A stretch of 52,659 bases of DNA, from positions 1-52,659 of the forward strand of contig NZ_JADKPO010000031.1 of the NCBI RefSeq assembly GCF_015352445.1. Direction: 5' to 3'. Shown here one piece after another: positions 1 through 7,718 of this stretch (position 1 is the stretch's first letter; every line of letters begins with the position of its first letter). Source of the DNA: Nocardioides agariphilus. GTDB taxonomy: Bacteria > Actinomycetota > Actinomycetes > Propionibacteriales > Nocardioidaceae. The notes below the pieces were generated by a model. It searched no databases. It was not told where the DNA came from and worked only from the letters and a program-made list of their open reading frames with translations. Made by a program: the position numbers and the translations under genes.

Positions 1-96
1 GCCAACCCCAAAGCCTTCGTGTGGACCAAGACAGCCGACGAGATCCTCGCCAAGCTCGGACGACTTATACGACGAACTTCAAATCCGGGTCACTAG
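1..96 (+). CDS. IS630-family transposase, C-terminal end (cut by window start)
   Basis: Frame 1 is open from the first base to a TAG at 94-96. It reads a typical IS630 transposase C-terminus: NPKAFVWTKTADEIL, followed by a basic tail ending NPGH. The part carrying the DDE catalytic residues would lie left of the window, so it is not known whether the gene is intact. No terminal inverted repeat follows the stop. The short repeats at 94-178 begin on the stop codon itself, so the right end of the element is either lost or overwritten. Family assignment rests on remembered similarity of the NPK.FVW.KTA.EIL motif. Confidence 0.7.
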   Translation, partial: ANPKAFVWTKTADEILAKLGRLIRRTSNPGH

Positions 97-178
97 CGCG
101 CCCTCCTCAACCAGCGGAGCCGGCGCTAGCGCGCCCTCCTCAACCACCGGGGAGACGGCGCTAGCGCGACCAGCGACC
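94..178. repeat. Three direct copies of a TAGCGCG-CTCCTCAACCA repeat
   Basis: Copies start with TAGCGCG at 94, 127 and 162, so the period is about 33-35 bp. The first two share TAGCGCGCCCTCCTCAACCA; the third is shortened. The palindrome GCGCTAGCGC sits at the junction between copies. This fills the gap between the transposase end and the next gene. The CTCCTCAACCA word resembles dispersed intergenic repeats I recall from Nocardioides and relatives, but that link is from memory. Confidence 0.65.
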
Positions 179-189
179 CCGGTCGCCGG

Positions 190-1596
190 TCAGCGCTGCA
201 GGACCAGCTTGACCCACTTCCACTTCGTACGCGCAAGCCCGTCGTCGGGTTGGAAGGTGACCCTCGCCCTGACGGGTAGCTCTCCCAGGAGCGCGAGTCG
301 GGCATACATCCAGGGCTTGAGCGCCACGGAGAGGCTGGTCGTCGGACCGCTGACGACCTTGCCCTTGTGCTTGATGCCGTTCCCGCGGAGCTCGAGCACT
401 CCCGGGCCTGGGATCGCCACGAACAGCTTGGCCGTGCCCTCGCGCTTGTTGCGCGTCACCTTGACGAAGCTGAACTGGTTGCTCACGGCGGTGCCCGTGA
501 TCGGCAGCTCGTACTCGCCGATGTTCATCGTCAGCACCAGCGTGGCCTCACGGGGACCGGCCGCACCGGGCCGGAACGAGATGCCGATGGAACACGTGAC
601 ACCCGGGGCCACCTGTGCTCCGCACGTCGAGGAGGAGACGAAGAAGTCCGAAGCCTGCGGGCCGCCGATGCCGAGGCCGCTGATCAAGAGCGGAGCGGTT
701 CCGATGTTGCGCATCGTGATGGCCTGGGGGTCGCCCAGGCGGCCCACCGTGCCGGTCCCGAACTCCACGGAGCCGGGGGTCCATTCGGCGACGGCCACCA
801 CGGGAGTGATCTCGATGAGGGGTACGCCGGTCGTGTCCGTCGTGATCACGGCCGACGGGTCGCCCGGGGCCGCGCTCGAGCCCGAGCCACCCGCGGCGCC
901 GACCGACCCTGCGCCGCCGCCACCGCCGCCGTAGAGACCGCCACCGCCGCCACCTCCACCGGCATCAGCGCAGAGCCCGTCGCCGGCACCGGCGCCGCCC
1001 GTGCCCACGCCACCGTCGTCACCGTTTGCGCAACCGGTCGACGTGCCTCCTGTGCCCCCGGCTTCCTGCCCTGCCTCGCCGCCGTTGCCCGCGCTCCCCG
1101 ATGCGTTGACGCACACCTCGTTGGCGCCGCCGCCACCACCGCCCATGGCCACGACCTGGCGGGTGTCCAAGGAGCCGACCTCGTCTGCGGGCGCGAGCCG
1201 CACGTCGGTGGCACCGCCGCCGCCGTGGGCGCCGAAGCCGCCGGCGCCACCACCGTTGAAGCCACCCGCGCCACCTGCGCCGCTCACCTCGTCGGCGGTG
1301 CCTCCCGGTCCGCCGACCTCGAGGTAGAGCACATCGACGCCCTGGACCGGGATCGTGGCCGTGACGTCACCGCCGTAGAAGAAGCCGCCGCCAGGGTTGG
1401 GGCAGCCACCCGGTGCGCCCACCGCGTGGATGACCAGCGCCTGGGTCCCCTGAGGGACGTAGTACACCTGCTCGCCACCGGTCGCCTGGTAGGTCGTGGT
1501 GTCCGGCACGGCCTGGGCGGTCGTCACCGGCAGAGCCGCAAGTGTCGAGGAGGCGAGGACGGCCAGGACAAGGGCAACGACGCGGCGAGCAGACAT
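190..1596 (-). CDS. Secreted glycine-rich protein with choice-of-anchor-D/ASH-like domain
   Basis: This 468-aa protein starts at the ATG at 1596, preceded by GGAGG at suitable spacing; a longer upstream frame exists but has no signal sequence. A signal peptide (residues 1-29, cleavage after AQA) is followed by a Gly-rich region (about 60-270) of GGAGG/GGGGG runs that recalls PGRS-like or ALK-like glycine-rich domains. Residues about 290-380 resemble a choice-of-anchor-D/ASH immunoglobulin-like domain (VEFGTGTVG, ITMRNIGTAPL, and a Cys pair in SSSTCG/GVTCSIG). The last ~80 residues are unassigned. It is probably a surface or exported protein. No sorting signal or terminal transmembrane helix is obvious, and the function is unknown. 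Confidence 0.75.
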   Translation of the reverse strand: MSARRVVALVLAVLASSTLAALPVTTAQAVPDTTTYQATGGEQVYYVPQGTQALVIHAVGAPGGCPNPGGGFFYGGDVTATIPVQGVDVLYLEVGGPGGTADEVSGAGGAGGFNGGGAGGFGAHGGGGATDVRLAPADEVGSLDTRQVVAMGGGGGGANEVCVNASGSAGNGGEAGQEAGGTGGTSTGCANGDDGGVGTGGAGAGDGLCADAGGGGGGGGLYGGGGGGAGSVGAAGGSGSSAAPGDPSAVITTDTTGVPLIEITPVVAVAEWTPGSVEFGTGTVGRLGDPQAITMRNIGTAPLLISGLGIGGPQASDFFVSSSTCGAQVAPGVTCSIGISFRPGAAGPREATLVLTMNIGEYELPITGTAVSNQFSFVKVTRNKREGTAKLFVAIPGPGVLELRGNGIKHKGKVVSGPTTSLSVALKPWMYARLALLGELPVRARVTFQPDDGLARTKWKWVKLVLQR

Positions 1597-1699
1597 CAGC
1601 GACCTCCGGGGTTTCGGACGGGTGGACAGCCTCCGCCGTGCGATGAGCGCCGAGTCGCCTGTGGATCCTGTCGCGCTCCGCTCGCAGCGTCGAGGTGCG

Positions 1700-2335
1700 C
1701 TAGACAGCCTTGACGCCTGCCGTGGTCCGCGTGTGCAGCTCACCCACCGGCACGACCGTCTGGACGCGGTTGCCGGGCGGAGGCAGTGGGCAGGCCCAGG
1801 CCGGGTCATAGGCACACGACGGCGCGTAGGCGAAGTTCAGGTCCACCACGAGCTGGTCGCCGTTGCTGCCGAGGTCGGCGCCCTTGACGGTGTCGAGCAG
1901 GTAGCGCCCGCCGCCGTATCCGCCGCCCGGCTTGCCGCACCCGCCGTCGTGCATGGGCACGAACACCCCACCGGCATACGACGTCAGCCTCCACACCGAG
2001 AGGTCGCCGACTCCGGGCAGGCTCACGGTCCCGAGCTGCACGAAGGGCACCACCCCATCCGTGCCCGTCTGCACCTCCCAGGGCGTCGGCTCGCTCGGCC
2101 GCAGCTCGACCTCGAAGCGCCACGCCTGGTCGTACGGCGCCACGTCCAGACCGCGGAACCCCTGGCGCTCCTCGAGGGGCACGGGAGAGGCAGGGTGATG
2201 GGCGAACAGCTCGTCGCGCTCCTCGCGCCATCTGCTGTGCGCGGACTCCGGATCCGGGTCAGCGCGTACGGCGGCGTAGATCGCGAAGACCCGGCGTCGC
2301 CAGTCGACGATGTCGAGGGGGTCGTAGGAAGCCAT
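1700..2335 (-). CDS. DUF1684 domain-containing protein
   Basis: The 211-aa protein has the hallmarks of DUF1684: an N-terminal WRRRVFAIYAAVR segment and a C-terminal core with YGGGRYLLDTVKGADLG, DLNFAYAPSCAYD and WACPLPPPGNR. The biochemical role of the family is not established. It follows the formate dehydrogenase delta gene with a 28-bp gap on the same strand, so it could be read from the fds transcript, although DUF1684 genes occur in many contexts. The start is the ATG at 2335. A GGAG sequence abuts that ATG directly, so ribosome binding there would be unusual; the conserved N-terminus still supports this start. Confidence 0.8.
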   Translation of the reverse strand: MASYDPLDIVDWRRRVFAIYAAVRADPDPESAHSRWREERDELFAHHPASPVPLEERQGFRGLDVAPYDQAWRFEVELRPSEPTPWEVQTGTDGVVPFVQLGTVSLPGVGDLSVWRLTSYAGGVFVPMHDGGCGKPGGGYGGGRYLLDTVKGADLGSNGDQLVVDLNFAYAPSCAYDPAWACPLPPPGNRVQTVVPVGELHTRTTAGVKAV

Positions 2336-2363
2336 CTCCTCGAACCTACCCAGCGGGTTCGGC

Positions 2364-2579
2364 TCAGCCGGCCACCAGCCGGCCGACCGCGTCGACGAGC
2401 AGCGGCTCGAGGCTGTCGTCGCCGGCGGCCACGAGGGCCTCGAGGGTGTGGCGCATCCGGGGCTCCCAGAAGTTCTCGATGTGGCGGGCGATCGCCGCAG
2501 CCGCCTCGGCGGGGGGCAGGTTGGCGAACTGCTGTGCGATCTGGTTGCCCATCCGCACCTCGGGCGGCACCGTCATCAT
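2364..2579 (-). CDS. fdsD: Formate dehydrogenase delta subunit
   Basis: The 71-aa product matches the small FdsD family: an RMGNQIAQQF start, then NLPPAEAAAAIARHIENFW, EPRMR and a hydrophobic tail. FdsD subunits accompany soluble NAD-dependent molybdenum formate dehydrogenases and are thought to help assembly or stability. The gene overlaps the fdsA stop by ATGA (2576-2579), showing translational coupling. Two consecutive ATG codons occur at 2579 and 2576, and either could be used. It is the last gene of the fdsG-B-A-D order. Confidence 0.88.
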   Translation of the reverse strand: MMTVPPEVRMGNQIAQQFANLPPAEAAAAIARHIENFWEPRMRHTLEALVAAGDDSLEPLLVDAVGRLVAG

Positions 2580-5434
2580 GCGTGGGTCTCGGCCGGCTCG
2601 CGGGTCTGCGCGACCGCCTCGTCGCCGCGGGCGTTGGCGACACCGACCTGGACGGCCGTCACCTTGTACTCGGGGCAGTTGGTGGCCCAGTCGGAGTTCT
2701 CGGTCGTGACCACATTGGCACCGGTCACCGGGTGGTGGAAGGTCGTGTAGACGACGCCCGCCGGCATCCGCTCCGAGACCTGTGCCCGCAGGGTGGTCGA
2801 CCCGACCCTGCTCGCAAGGTCGACGAGGTCACCGGTGGAGATGCCGCGCATCTCGGCGTCGGCGGGGTGGATCTCCAAGACGTCCTCGGGGTGCCAGGTG
2901 TTGTTCTCGGTGCGTCGGGTCTGGGCGCCGACGTTGTACTGGCTCAGGATGCGGCCCGTGGTCAGGATCAACGGGAACTTGCGGGTGGAGCGCTCGGTGG
3001 TCGGCACGAAGACGGTCTCGACGAGCAGGCCCTTGCCGCGCACGAAGCCGTCGACGTGCATGATCGGCGTGCCGGTCGAGGTCGTGTCGAAGACTGGCCA
3101 CTGCATCGAGCCGACCTCGTCGAGCCGGGCGAACGAGACGCCGGAGAACGTGTGGGTCGTCGCCGCGATCTCGTCCATGATCTCGGCGGCCGAGTCGTAG
3201 CGCATGTCCTCGTAGCCCATCGCCCGGCCGATCGCGCAGGTGATCTCCCACTCGTCCATGCCGACCTTCGTGGGGAAGACCGGACGCACGCGGTTGATCC
3301 GGCGCTCGGCGTTGGTGAACGTGCCGTCCTTCTCGAGGAACGACGTGCCGGGCAAGAACACGTGGGCGAAGCGCGCGGTCTCGTTGAGGAAGAGGTCCTG
3401 GACGACGATGAGGTCCATCGCCCGCAGCGCGGCCTCGACGTGCTGGGTGTTGGGGTCGGACTGCGCGATGTCCTCGCCCTGGATGTAGAGGCCGCGGAAG
3501 GTACCGGCGAGCGCTGCGTCGAACATGTTGGGGATGCGCAGTCCGGGCTCGGGGTCGAGGGTCCTGCCCCAGAGCTTCTCGTAGATGCCGCGTACGTCGT
3601 CGAGCGAGACGTGACGGTAGCCGGGGAACTCGTGGGGGAAGGACCCCATGTCGCACGAGCCCTGCACGTTGTTCTGGCCGCGCAGCGGGTTGACGCCGAC
3701 GCCCTCGCGCCCGATGTTGCCGGTGACCATGGCCAGGTTGGCCATGCCCATCACCATCGTCGAGCCCTGGGAGTGCTCGGTGACGCCGAGGCCGTAGTAG
3801 ATGGCGCCGTTGCCGCCCGTCGCGTAGAGCCTGGCGGCGGCTCGCAGCTCCTCGGGCGCGATGCCGGTGATCTCGGCCGTCGCCTCGGGCGAGTTGGACG
3901 CGTCGGCGATGAACGCGAGGTAGTCGTCGGCGTCCTCGCAGCGCTCGCGCACGAACTCCTCGTCGTGGAGGCCCTCGGTCACGATCACGTGGGCCATCGC
4001 GTTGACGAAGGCGACGTTGGACCCGGGCAGGACGGGGAGGTGGTGTTCGGCCTCGACGTGGGGACTGCGGACCAGGTCGATACGGCGGGGGTCGGCCACG
4101 ATCAGCCGCGCACCCTCACGCAGCCGCTTCTTCATCCGGGAGGCGAAGACCGGGTGGGCGTCGGTGGGGTTGGCGCCGATCAGCAGGATCACGTCGGCCT
4201 TCTCGACCGAGCGGAAGTCCTGCGTGCCGGCCGAGGTACCGAAGGTCTGCTTGAGGCCGTAGCCGGTGGGGGAGTGGCAGACCCTGGCACAGGTGTCGAT
4301 GTTGTTGTTGCCGAAGGCCGCCCGCACCAGCTTCTGGACGACGTACACCTCCTCGTTGGTGCAACGGCTGGAGGAGATGCCGCCGATCGCACCGACGCCG
4401 TGCTCGGCCTGGATCGCCTTGAAGCCCTCGGCGATCTTGGCGATCGCCTCGTCCCAGGAGACCTTGCGCCACTCGTCGTCGATGCTCTCGCGCACCATCG
4501 GCGACAGCTGGCGGTCCTTGTGGGCGGCGTAGCCGTAGGCGAACCGGCCCTTCACACAGCTGTGGCCCTCGTTGGCGCCGCCGCTCTTGGACGGCACCAT
4601 GCGCACGACCTTGGACTCGGCGCCTTCGCCTTGCACCTCGGCGCGGAACGAGCAGCCGACGCCGCAGTAGGCGCAGGTCGTCTCGACCGACCGGGTCGGC
4701 ATGCCGAGCTGGACGATCGACTTCTCCTGCAGCGCGGACGTCGGGCAGGCCTGCACGCAAGCCCCGCACGACACGCACTCGGAGGCCAGGAAGTCGGTGC
4801 CACCGGCGGAGATCTTGGAGTCGAAACCGCGTCCCTCGACGGTCAGGGCGAAGGTGCCCTGGATGTCGGCGCACGCCCGCACGCAACGGGAGCAGACGAT
4901 GCACGAGGAGGAGTCGAAGGAGAAGTAGGGGTTGGACTCGTCGACCGCATGGACGTGGGCCACATCGGTGCGGGTCTCGGGCCGGCCGTAGCGGACCTCG
5001 GCGGCACCGACCTGCACGGCCATCGCCTGGATCTCGCAGTTGCCGCGCGCGCAGCCGTCGCAGTCCTCGGGGTGGTCGGAGAGGTAGAGCTCCATGACGT
5101 TCTTGCGCAGGTCGCGCACAGTCTCGGACTGGGTGCTGACCACCATGCCGTCCGAGCACGGTGTGGTGCAGGAGGCCGGCACACCGCGCGCCCCGTCGAC
5201 CTCGACCAGGCACATCCGGCACGACCCGAACGCCTTGAGGGAGTCGGTCGCGCACAGCTTGGGGATGCTGACCCCGGCCTCGGTCGCCGCGCGCAGCACC
5301 GAAGTGCCGGCGGGTACGTCGACCGAGCGGCCGTCGATGGTCACCGACACCGTGTCGACTGCCGCTCGGATCGCCGGGGTGCCGAAGTCGACCTCCGGGT
5401 CCCAGATGCTCGGCAGGTCCATCTGTGCGGTCAT
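2576..5434 (-). CDS. fdsA: NAD-dependent formate dehydrogenase, catalytic molybdopterin subunit
   Basis: This 952-aa cytoplasmic subunit oxidises formate to CO2. From the N-terminus it shows a [2Fe-2S] ferredoxin domain (Cys61, Cys72, Cys75 and a later Cys), a His/Cys motif (HPEDCDGC, about 121-133), two [4Fe-4S] ferredoxin motifs (about 178-232), a proximal [4Fe-4S] site (CAYCGVGC, 254-261), then the bis-MGD domain. The active-site motif ARVCHSP places Cys386-His387 as in the FdsA family, so this is a cysteine, not selenocysteine, enzyme. Length and domain order fit FdsA of the FdsABG type. It overlaps fdsB by ATGA and fdsD by ATGA. Electrons pass through its clusters to FdsB, where NAD is reduced. 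Confidence 0.95.
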   Translation of the reverse strand: MTAQMDLPSIWDPEVDFGTPAIRAAVDTVSVTIDGRSVDVPAGTSVLRAATEAGVSIPKLCATDSLKAFGSCRMCLVEVDGARGVPASCTTPCSDGMVVSTQSETVRDLRKNVMELYLSDHPEDCDGCARGNCEIQAMAVQVGAAEVRYGRPETRTDVAHVHAVDESNPYFSFDSSSCIVCSRCVRACADIQGTFALTVEGRGFDSKISAGGTDFLASECVSCGACVQACPTSALQEKSIVQLGMPTRSVETTCAYCGVGCSFRAEVQGEGAESKVVRMVPSKSGGANEGHSCVKGRFAYGYAAHKDRQLSPMVRESIDDEWRKVSWDEAIAKIAEGFKAIQAEHGVGAIGGISSSRCTNEEVYVVQKLVRAAFGNNNIDTCARVCHSPTGYGLKQTFGTSAGTQDFRSVEKADVILLIGANPTDAHPVFASRMKKRLREGARLIVADPRRIDLVRSPHVEAEHHLPVLPGSNVAFVNAMAHVIVTEGLHDEEFVRERCEDADDYLAFIADASNSPEATAEITGIAPEELRAAARLYATGGNGAIYYGLGVTEHSQGSTMVMGMANLAMVTGNIGREGVGVNPLRGQNNVQGSCDMGSFPHEFPGYRHVSLDDVRGIYEKLWGRTLDPEPGLRIPNMFDAALAGTFRGLYIQGEDIAQSDPNTQHVEAALRAMDLIVVQDLFLNETARFAHVFLPGTSFLEKDGTFTNAERRINRVRPVFPTKVGMDEWEITCAIGRAMGYEDMRYDSAAEIMDEIAATTHTFSGVSFARLDEVGSMQWPVFDTTSTGTPIMHVDGFVRGKGLLVETVFVPTTERSTRKFPLILTTGRILSQYNVGAQTRRTENNTWHPEDVLEIHPADAEMRGISTGDLVDLASRVGSTTLRAQVSERMPAGVVYTTFHHPVTGANVVTTENSDWATNCPEYKVTAVQVGVANARGDEAVAQTREPAETHA

Positions 5435-6966
5435 CCGGGTGCAACCTCCCGCTCGAAGTCCTCAGGGAAATGCTTGATGGCGCTCTGCACCGGCATCGGC
5501 GTCAGCCCGCCCATCGCGCACAGGGATCCCTTGGTCATGGTGTCGCACAGGTCGTCGAGCAGCACCAGGTTTGCCTGCACGTCCTGACCCGCGATGATCC
5601 GGTCGATCGTCTCCACGCCGCGTGTCGAGCCGACGCGGCACGGGGTGCACTTGCCGCACGACTCGATCGAGCAGAACTCCATCGCGAACCGCGCCATCCG
5701 CGCCATGTCGACGGTCTCGTCGAACAACACGATGCCGCCGTGGCCGAGCATCGCGCCGGCCTCGGCCATCGCCTCGTAGTCCATGGGTACGTCGAACCCG
5801 GAGGCGGGTACGTAGGCGCCGAGCGGGCCCCCCACCTGGGCGGCTCGTGCCGGACGGCCCGTCAGCGTCCCCCCGCCGTAATGGTCGACGAGCTCGCGCA
5901 GGCTGACCCCGAAGGGCAGCTCGACGATGCCGCCCTGCTTGATGTTGCCGGCGAGCTGGAAGACCTGGGTGCCGCGCGAGCGGCCGGTGCCGAGCGCGGC
6001 GTAGGCGGCGCCGCCGTCCGCCAGGATCATCGGCACCGCGCAGAGGGTCAACACGTTGTTGACCGCGGTCGGCTTGCCCCACAGGCCGCTGATCGCGGGG
6101 ATGGGCGGCTTGGCCCGCACCTCGCCGCGCTTGCCCTCGAGGCTGTCGAGCATCGAGGACTCCTCGCCACAGATGTAGGCGCCGGCGCCCACCCGCACGT
6201 GGAGGTCGAAGGAGTGTCCGGAGCCGAGGACGTCGGCGCCGAGGTAGCCGTGGGTGTAGGCCGCGTCGATCGCCCGGCGCAGAGCGGCCACGGCGTGGGG
6301 GTACTCGGATCGCACGTAGACGTAGCCCTCGGTCGCGCCCACCGCGTGGGCCGCGATGGTCATGCCCTCGATCAGCGTGAACGGGTCGCCCTCCACGACC
6401 ATGCGGTCGGCGAAGGTTCCGGAGTCGCCCTCGTCGAAGTTGCACGCGACGAACTTCAGCTCCGACGCGGTCTCCAGCACCGTCTTCCACTTGATACCGG
6501 CGGGGAAGCCGGCGCCGCCGCGGCCACGCAGCCCGGAGTCGGTGACCTCCTGCACGACCTCGGCAGGCGACAGGGACAGGGCCCGCCGCAGTCCGGCCCA
6601 GCCACCGTGCGCCTCGTAGTCGGCGATCGAGGCCGGGTCGACCACGCCGACCCTCGCGAAGCTCACGCGGCGCTGCGAGGTCAGCCACGGGTGCTCGTCG
6701 ACGACGCCGACGCAGCCCGGATGGTTGAGGAGGTCGCTGTGCGACCGGCTCGAAACCAGGTCGAGAACATCAGCCACCTCGACATTGGCGAACCCGATGC
6801 GGCCCCGGTCGCTCTCGACCTCCACCAGCGGCTCGAGCCAGAGCATGCCGCGCGACCCGTTGCGTACGACGCTCGCGCCGGCCGCCTCGAAGGCTGCGGC
6901 CACCTCGTCGGCACCGACCGACACCGCCGCGGCGTCGCCGGGCACGAAGACCTTCGTCAACGCCAT
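5431..6966 (-). CDS. fdsB: Formate dehydrogenase beta subunit (FMN, NAD-binding, NuoF-like)
   Basis: The 511-aa protein joins an N-terminal thioredoxin-like segment (about 1-105) to a NuoF-like module. The FMN/NADH motif RGRGGAGFPAG lies at 147-157, with CNFDEGDSGTF in the nucleotide-binding region. The C-terminus has the [4Fe-4S] motif CGKCTPC (Cys437, 440, 443) and a fourth Cys near 483. It is the diaphorase end of the complex, transferring electrons from FdsA to NAD. It overlaps fdsA by 4 nt and fdsG by 10 nt, which fits equimolar synthesis. Confidence 0.94.
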   Translation of the reverse strand: MALTKVFVPGDAAAVSVGADEVAAAFEAAGASVVRNGSRGMLWLEPLVEVESDRGRIGFANVEVADVLDLVSSRSHSDLLNHPGCVGVVDEHPWLTSQRRVSFARVGVVDPASIADYEAHGGWAGLRRALSLSPAEVVQEVTDSGLRGRGGAGFPAGIKWKTVLETASELKFVACNFDEGDSGTFADRMVVEGDPFTLIEGMTIAAHAVGATEGYVYVRSEYPHAVAALRRAIDAAYTHGYLGADVLGSGHSFDLHVRVGAGAYICGEESSMLDSLEGKRGEVRAKPPIPAISGLWGKPTAVNNVLTLCAVPMILADGGAAYAALGTGRSRGTQVFQLAGNIKQGGIVELPFGVSLRELVDHYGGGTLTGRPARAAQVGGPLGAYVPASGFDVPMDYEAMAEAGAMLGHGGIVLFDETVDMARMARFAMEFCSIESCGKCTPCRVGSTRGVETIDRIIAGQDVQANLVLLDDLCDTMTKGSLCAMGGLTPMPVQSAIKHFPEDFEREVAPG

Positions 6967-7412
6967 CCCTCCGTCAGTGCGTCGATCCTGTCGGCAGACA
7001 GGCGGCCGTGCAGGCGGCCGTCAACGGTGCCCGACGGACCGAGCGCGCAGTTGCCGAGGCAGAAGACCTCGGCGATCTCGACGCCGTCCCCGAGGTCGGC
7101 AGACCGGCCTCGCGTCTCGGCGTACAGCTCCTCGGCACCTACCGACTGGCAGGCCTCGCCTCGGCACAGCGCGACCCGGTGCGCAGCCGGCGGTGTGGTG
7201 CGGAAGTCGTGGTAGAAGCTGACGACTCCGTGCACCTCGGCCACGGACAGATTGAGCACGTCCGCGATGGCCTCGACGTCCTCGCGCGCGACGTGGCCGA
7301 GCTCCTCGACCACCTCGTGGAGGACCGGCAGCAGCGGGCCGCGTTCGGTGAGGTGCTGCTGGGCGATGGCACGGACCAGCGCGACCCTGTCGGTCGCGGC
7401 GGCGGTCGTCAT
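6957..7412 (-). CDS. fdsG: Formate dehydrogenase gamma subunit (NuoE-like, [2Fe-2S])
   Basis: The 151-aa subunit has the NuoE-type [2Fe-2S] ligands Cys83, Cys88, Cys118 and Cys122 (CRGEAC and CLGNC). The helical HEVVEELGHV and HGVVSFYHDF segments are typical. An upstream in-frame extension to 7565 was rejected because it lacks family similarity. The ATG at 7412 has an AGGGG just upstream and gives the usual family length. It is the first gene of the operon. The 306-bp region before it carries a TetR-like operator (7555-7572) and a long hairpin. Confidence 0.92.
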   Translation of the reverse strand: MTTAAATDRVALVRAIAQQHLTERGPLLPVLHEVVEELGHVAREDVEAIADVLNLSVAEVHGVVSFYHDFRTTPPAAHRVALCRGEACQSVGAEELYAETRGRSADLGDGVEIAEVFCLGNCALGPSGTVDGRLHGRLSADRIDALTEGWR

Positions 7413-7554
7413 GAGGCTGCCCCTCAGTGGGTCCGAAGGAGGAGTGTGGCGGTCGACACATACTAGTCCGCCCAGGCGCAATTGGCTTGTGCGACGTTGC
7501 GGATGGTGCTCGATGTTGCGCATGACGCACCCAGCTAGGGCCAAGGCGGGTTTC

Positions 7555-7572
7555 TGACTGATCATTCAATCA
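7555..7572. promoter_or_regulatory. BetI/TetR-like operator upstream of the fds operon
   Basis: TGACTGATCATTCAATCA is a TGAYTG-N6-CARTCA palindrome, flanked by TTTC and GAAA, which extend the symmetry. It lies about 140 bp upstream of fdsG, in the divergent region shared with the hydrolase gene at 7719. The same pattern recurs at 9989-10006 before the dimethylglycine dehydrogenase-like gene. It resembles BetI-type sites (TTGATTGAAC-like half sites). The binding protein is inferred. Confidence 0.5.
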
Positions 7573-7598
7573 GAAAGATGTCCGCTGTCGGCGGGTAC

Positions 7599-7651
7599 TC
7601 CCGTGCAGTTGACGGGTCAAAACCCCCAAATCACCCGTCAACTGCACGGGA
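7599..7651. repeat. Long perfect hairpin (19-bp arms, 15-nt loop)
   Basis: The left arm TCCCGTGCAGTTGACGGGT (7599-7617) is perfectly complementary to the right arm 7633-7651, around a 15-nt A/C-rich loop. It sits between two divergent starts (fdsG at 7412 and the hydrolase at 7719), so it cannot terminate either gene. It could be a REP-like palindrome, a leader structure of the 7719 gene, or part of a small RNA. Apart from this hairpin and the operator at 7555, nothing further is recognisable in 7413-7718. Confidence 0.7.
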
Positions 7652-7718
7652 CTACCCAGGCTTCGGCGGTATGGAGTACCCGACCATCGAGCGGTGCTCG
7701 CGGGCGTAGGGTCCAGGC

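Noticed and set aside
1496-5587. A 1363-codon open frame on the plus strand across the fds genes
   Set aside because: It is antisense to clearly recognised FdsA/DUF1684 genes. Long antisense frames arise from high-GC codon bias, and the translation has no recognisable domain.
5425-7215. A 596-codon plus-strand frame over fdsB/fdsG
   Set aside because: It is an antisense shadow of conserved genes, low in complexity and without motifs.
7413-7565. An extended fdsG start at 7565
   Set aside because: The extra 51 residues have no family similarity, and the start would lie inside the operator. ATG 7412 gives the usual length.
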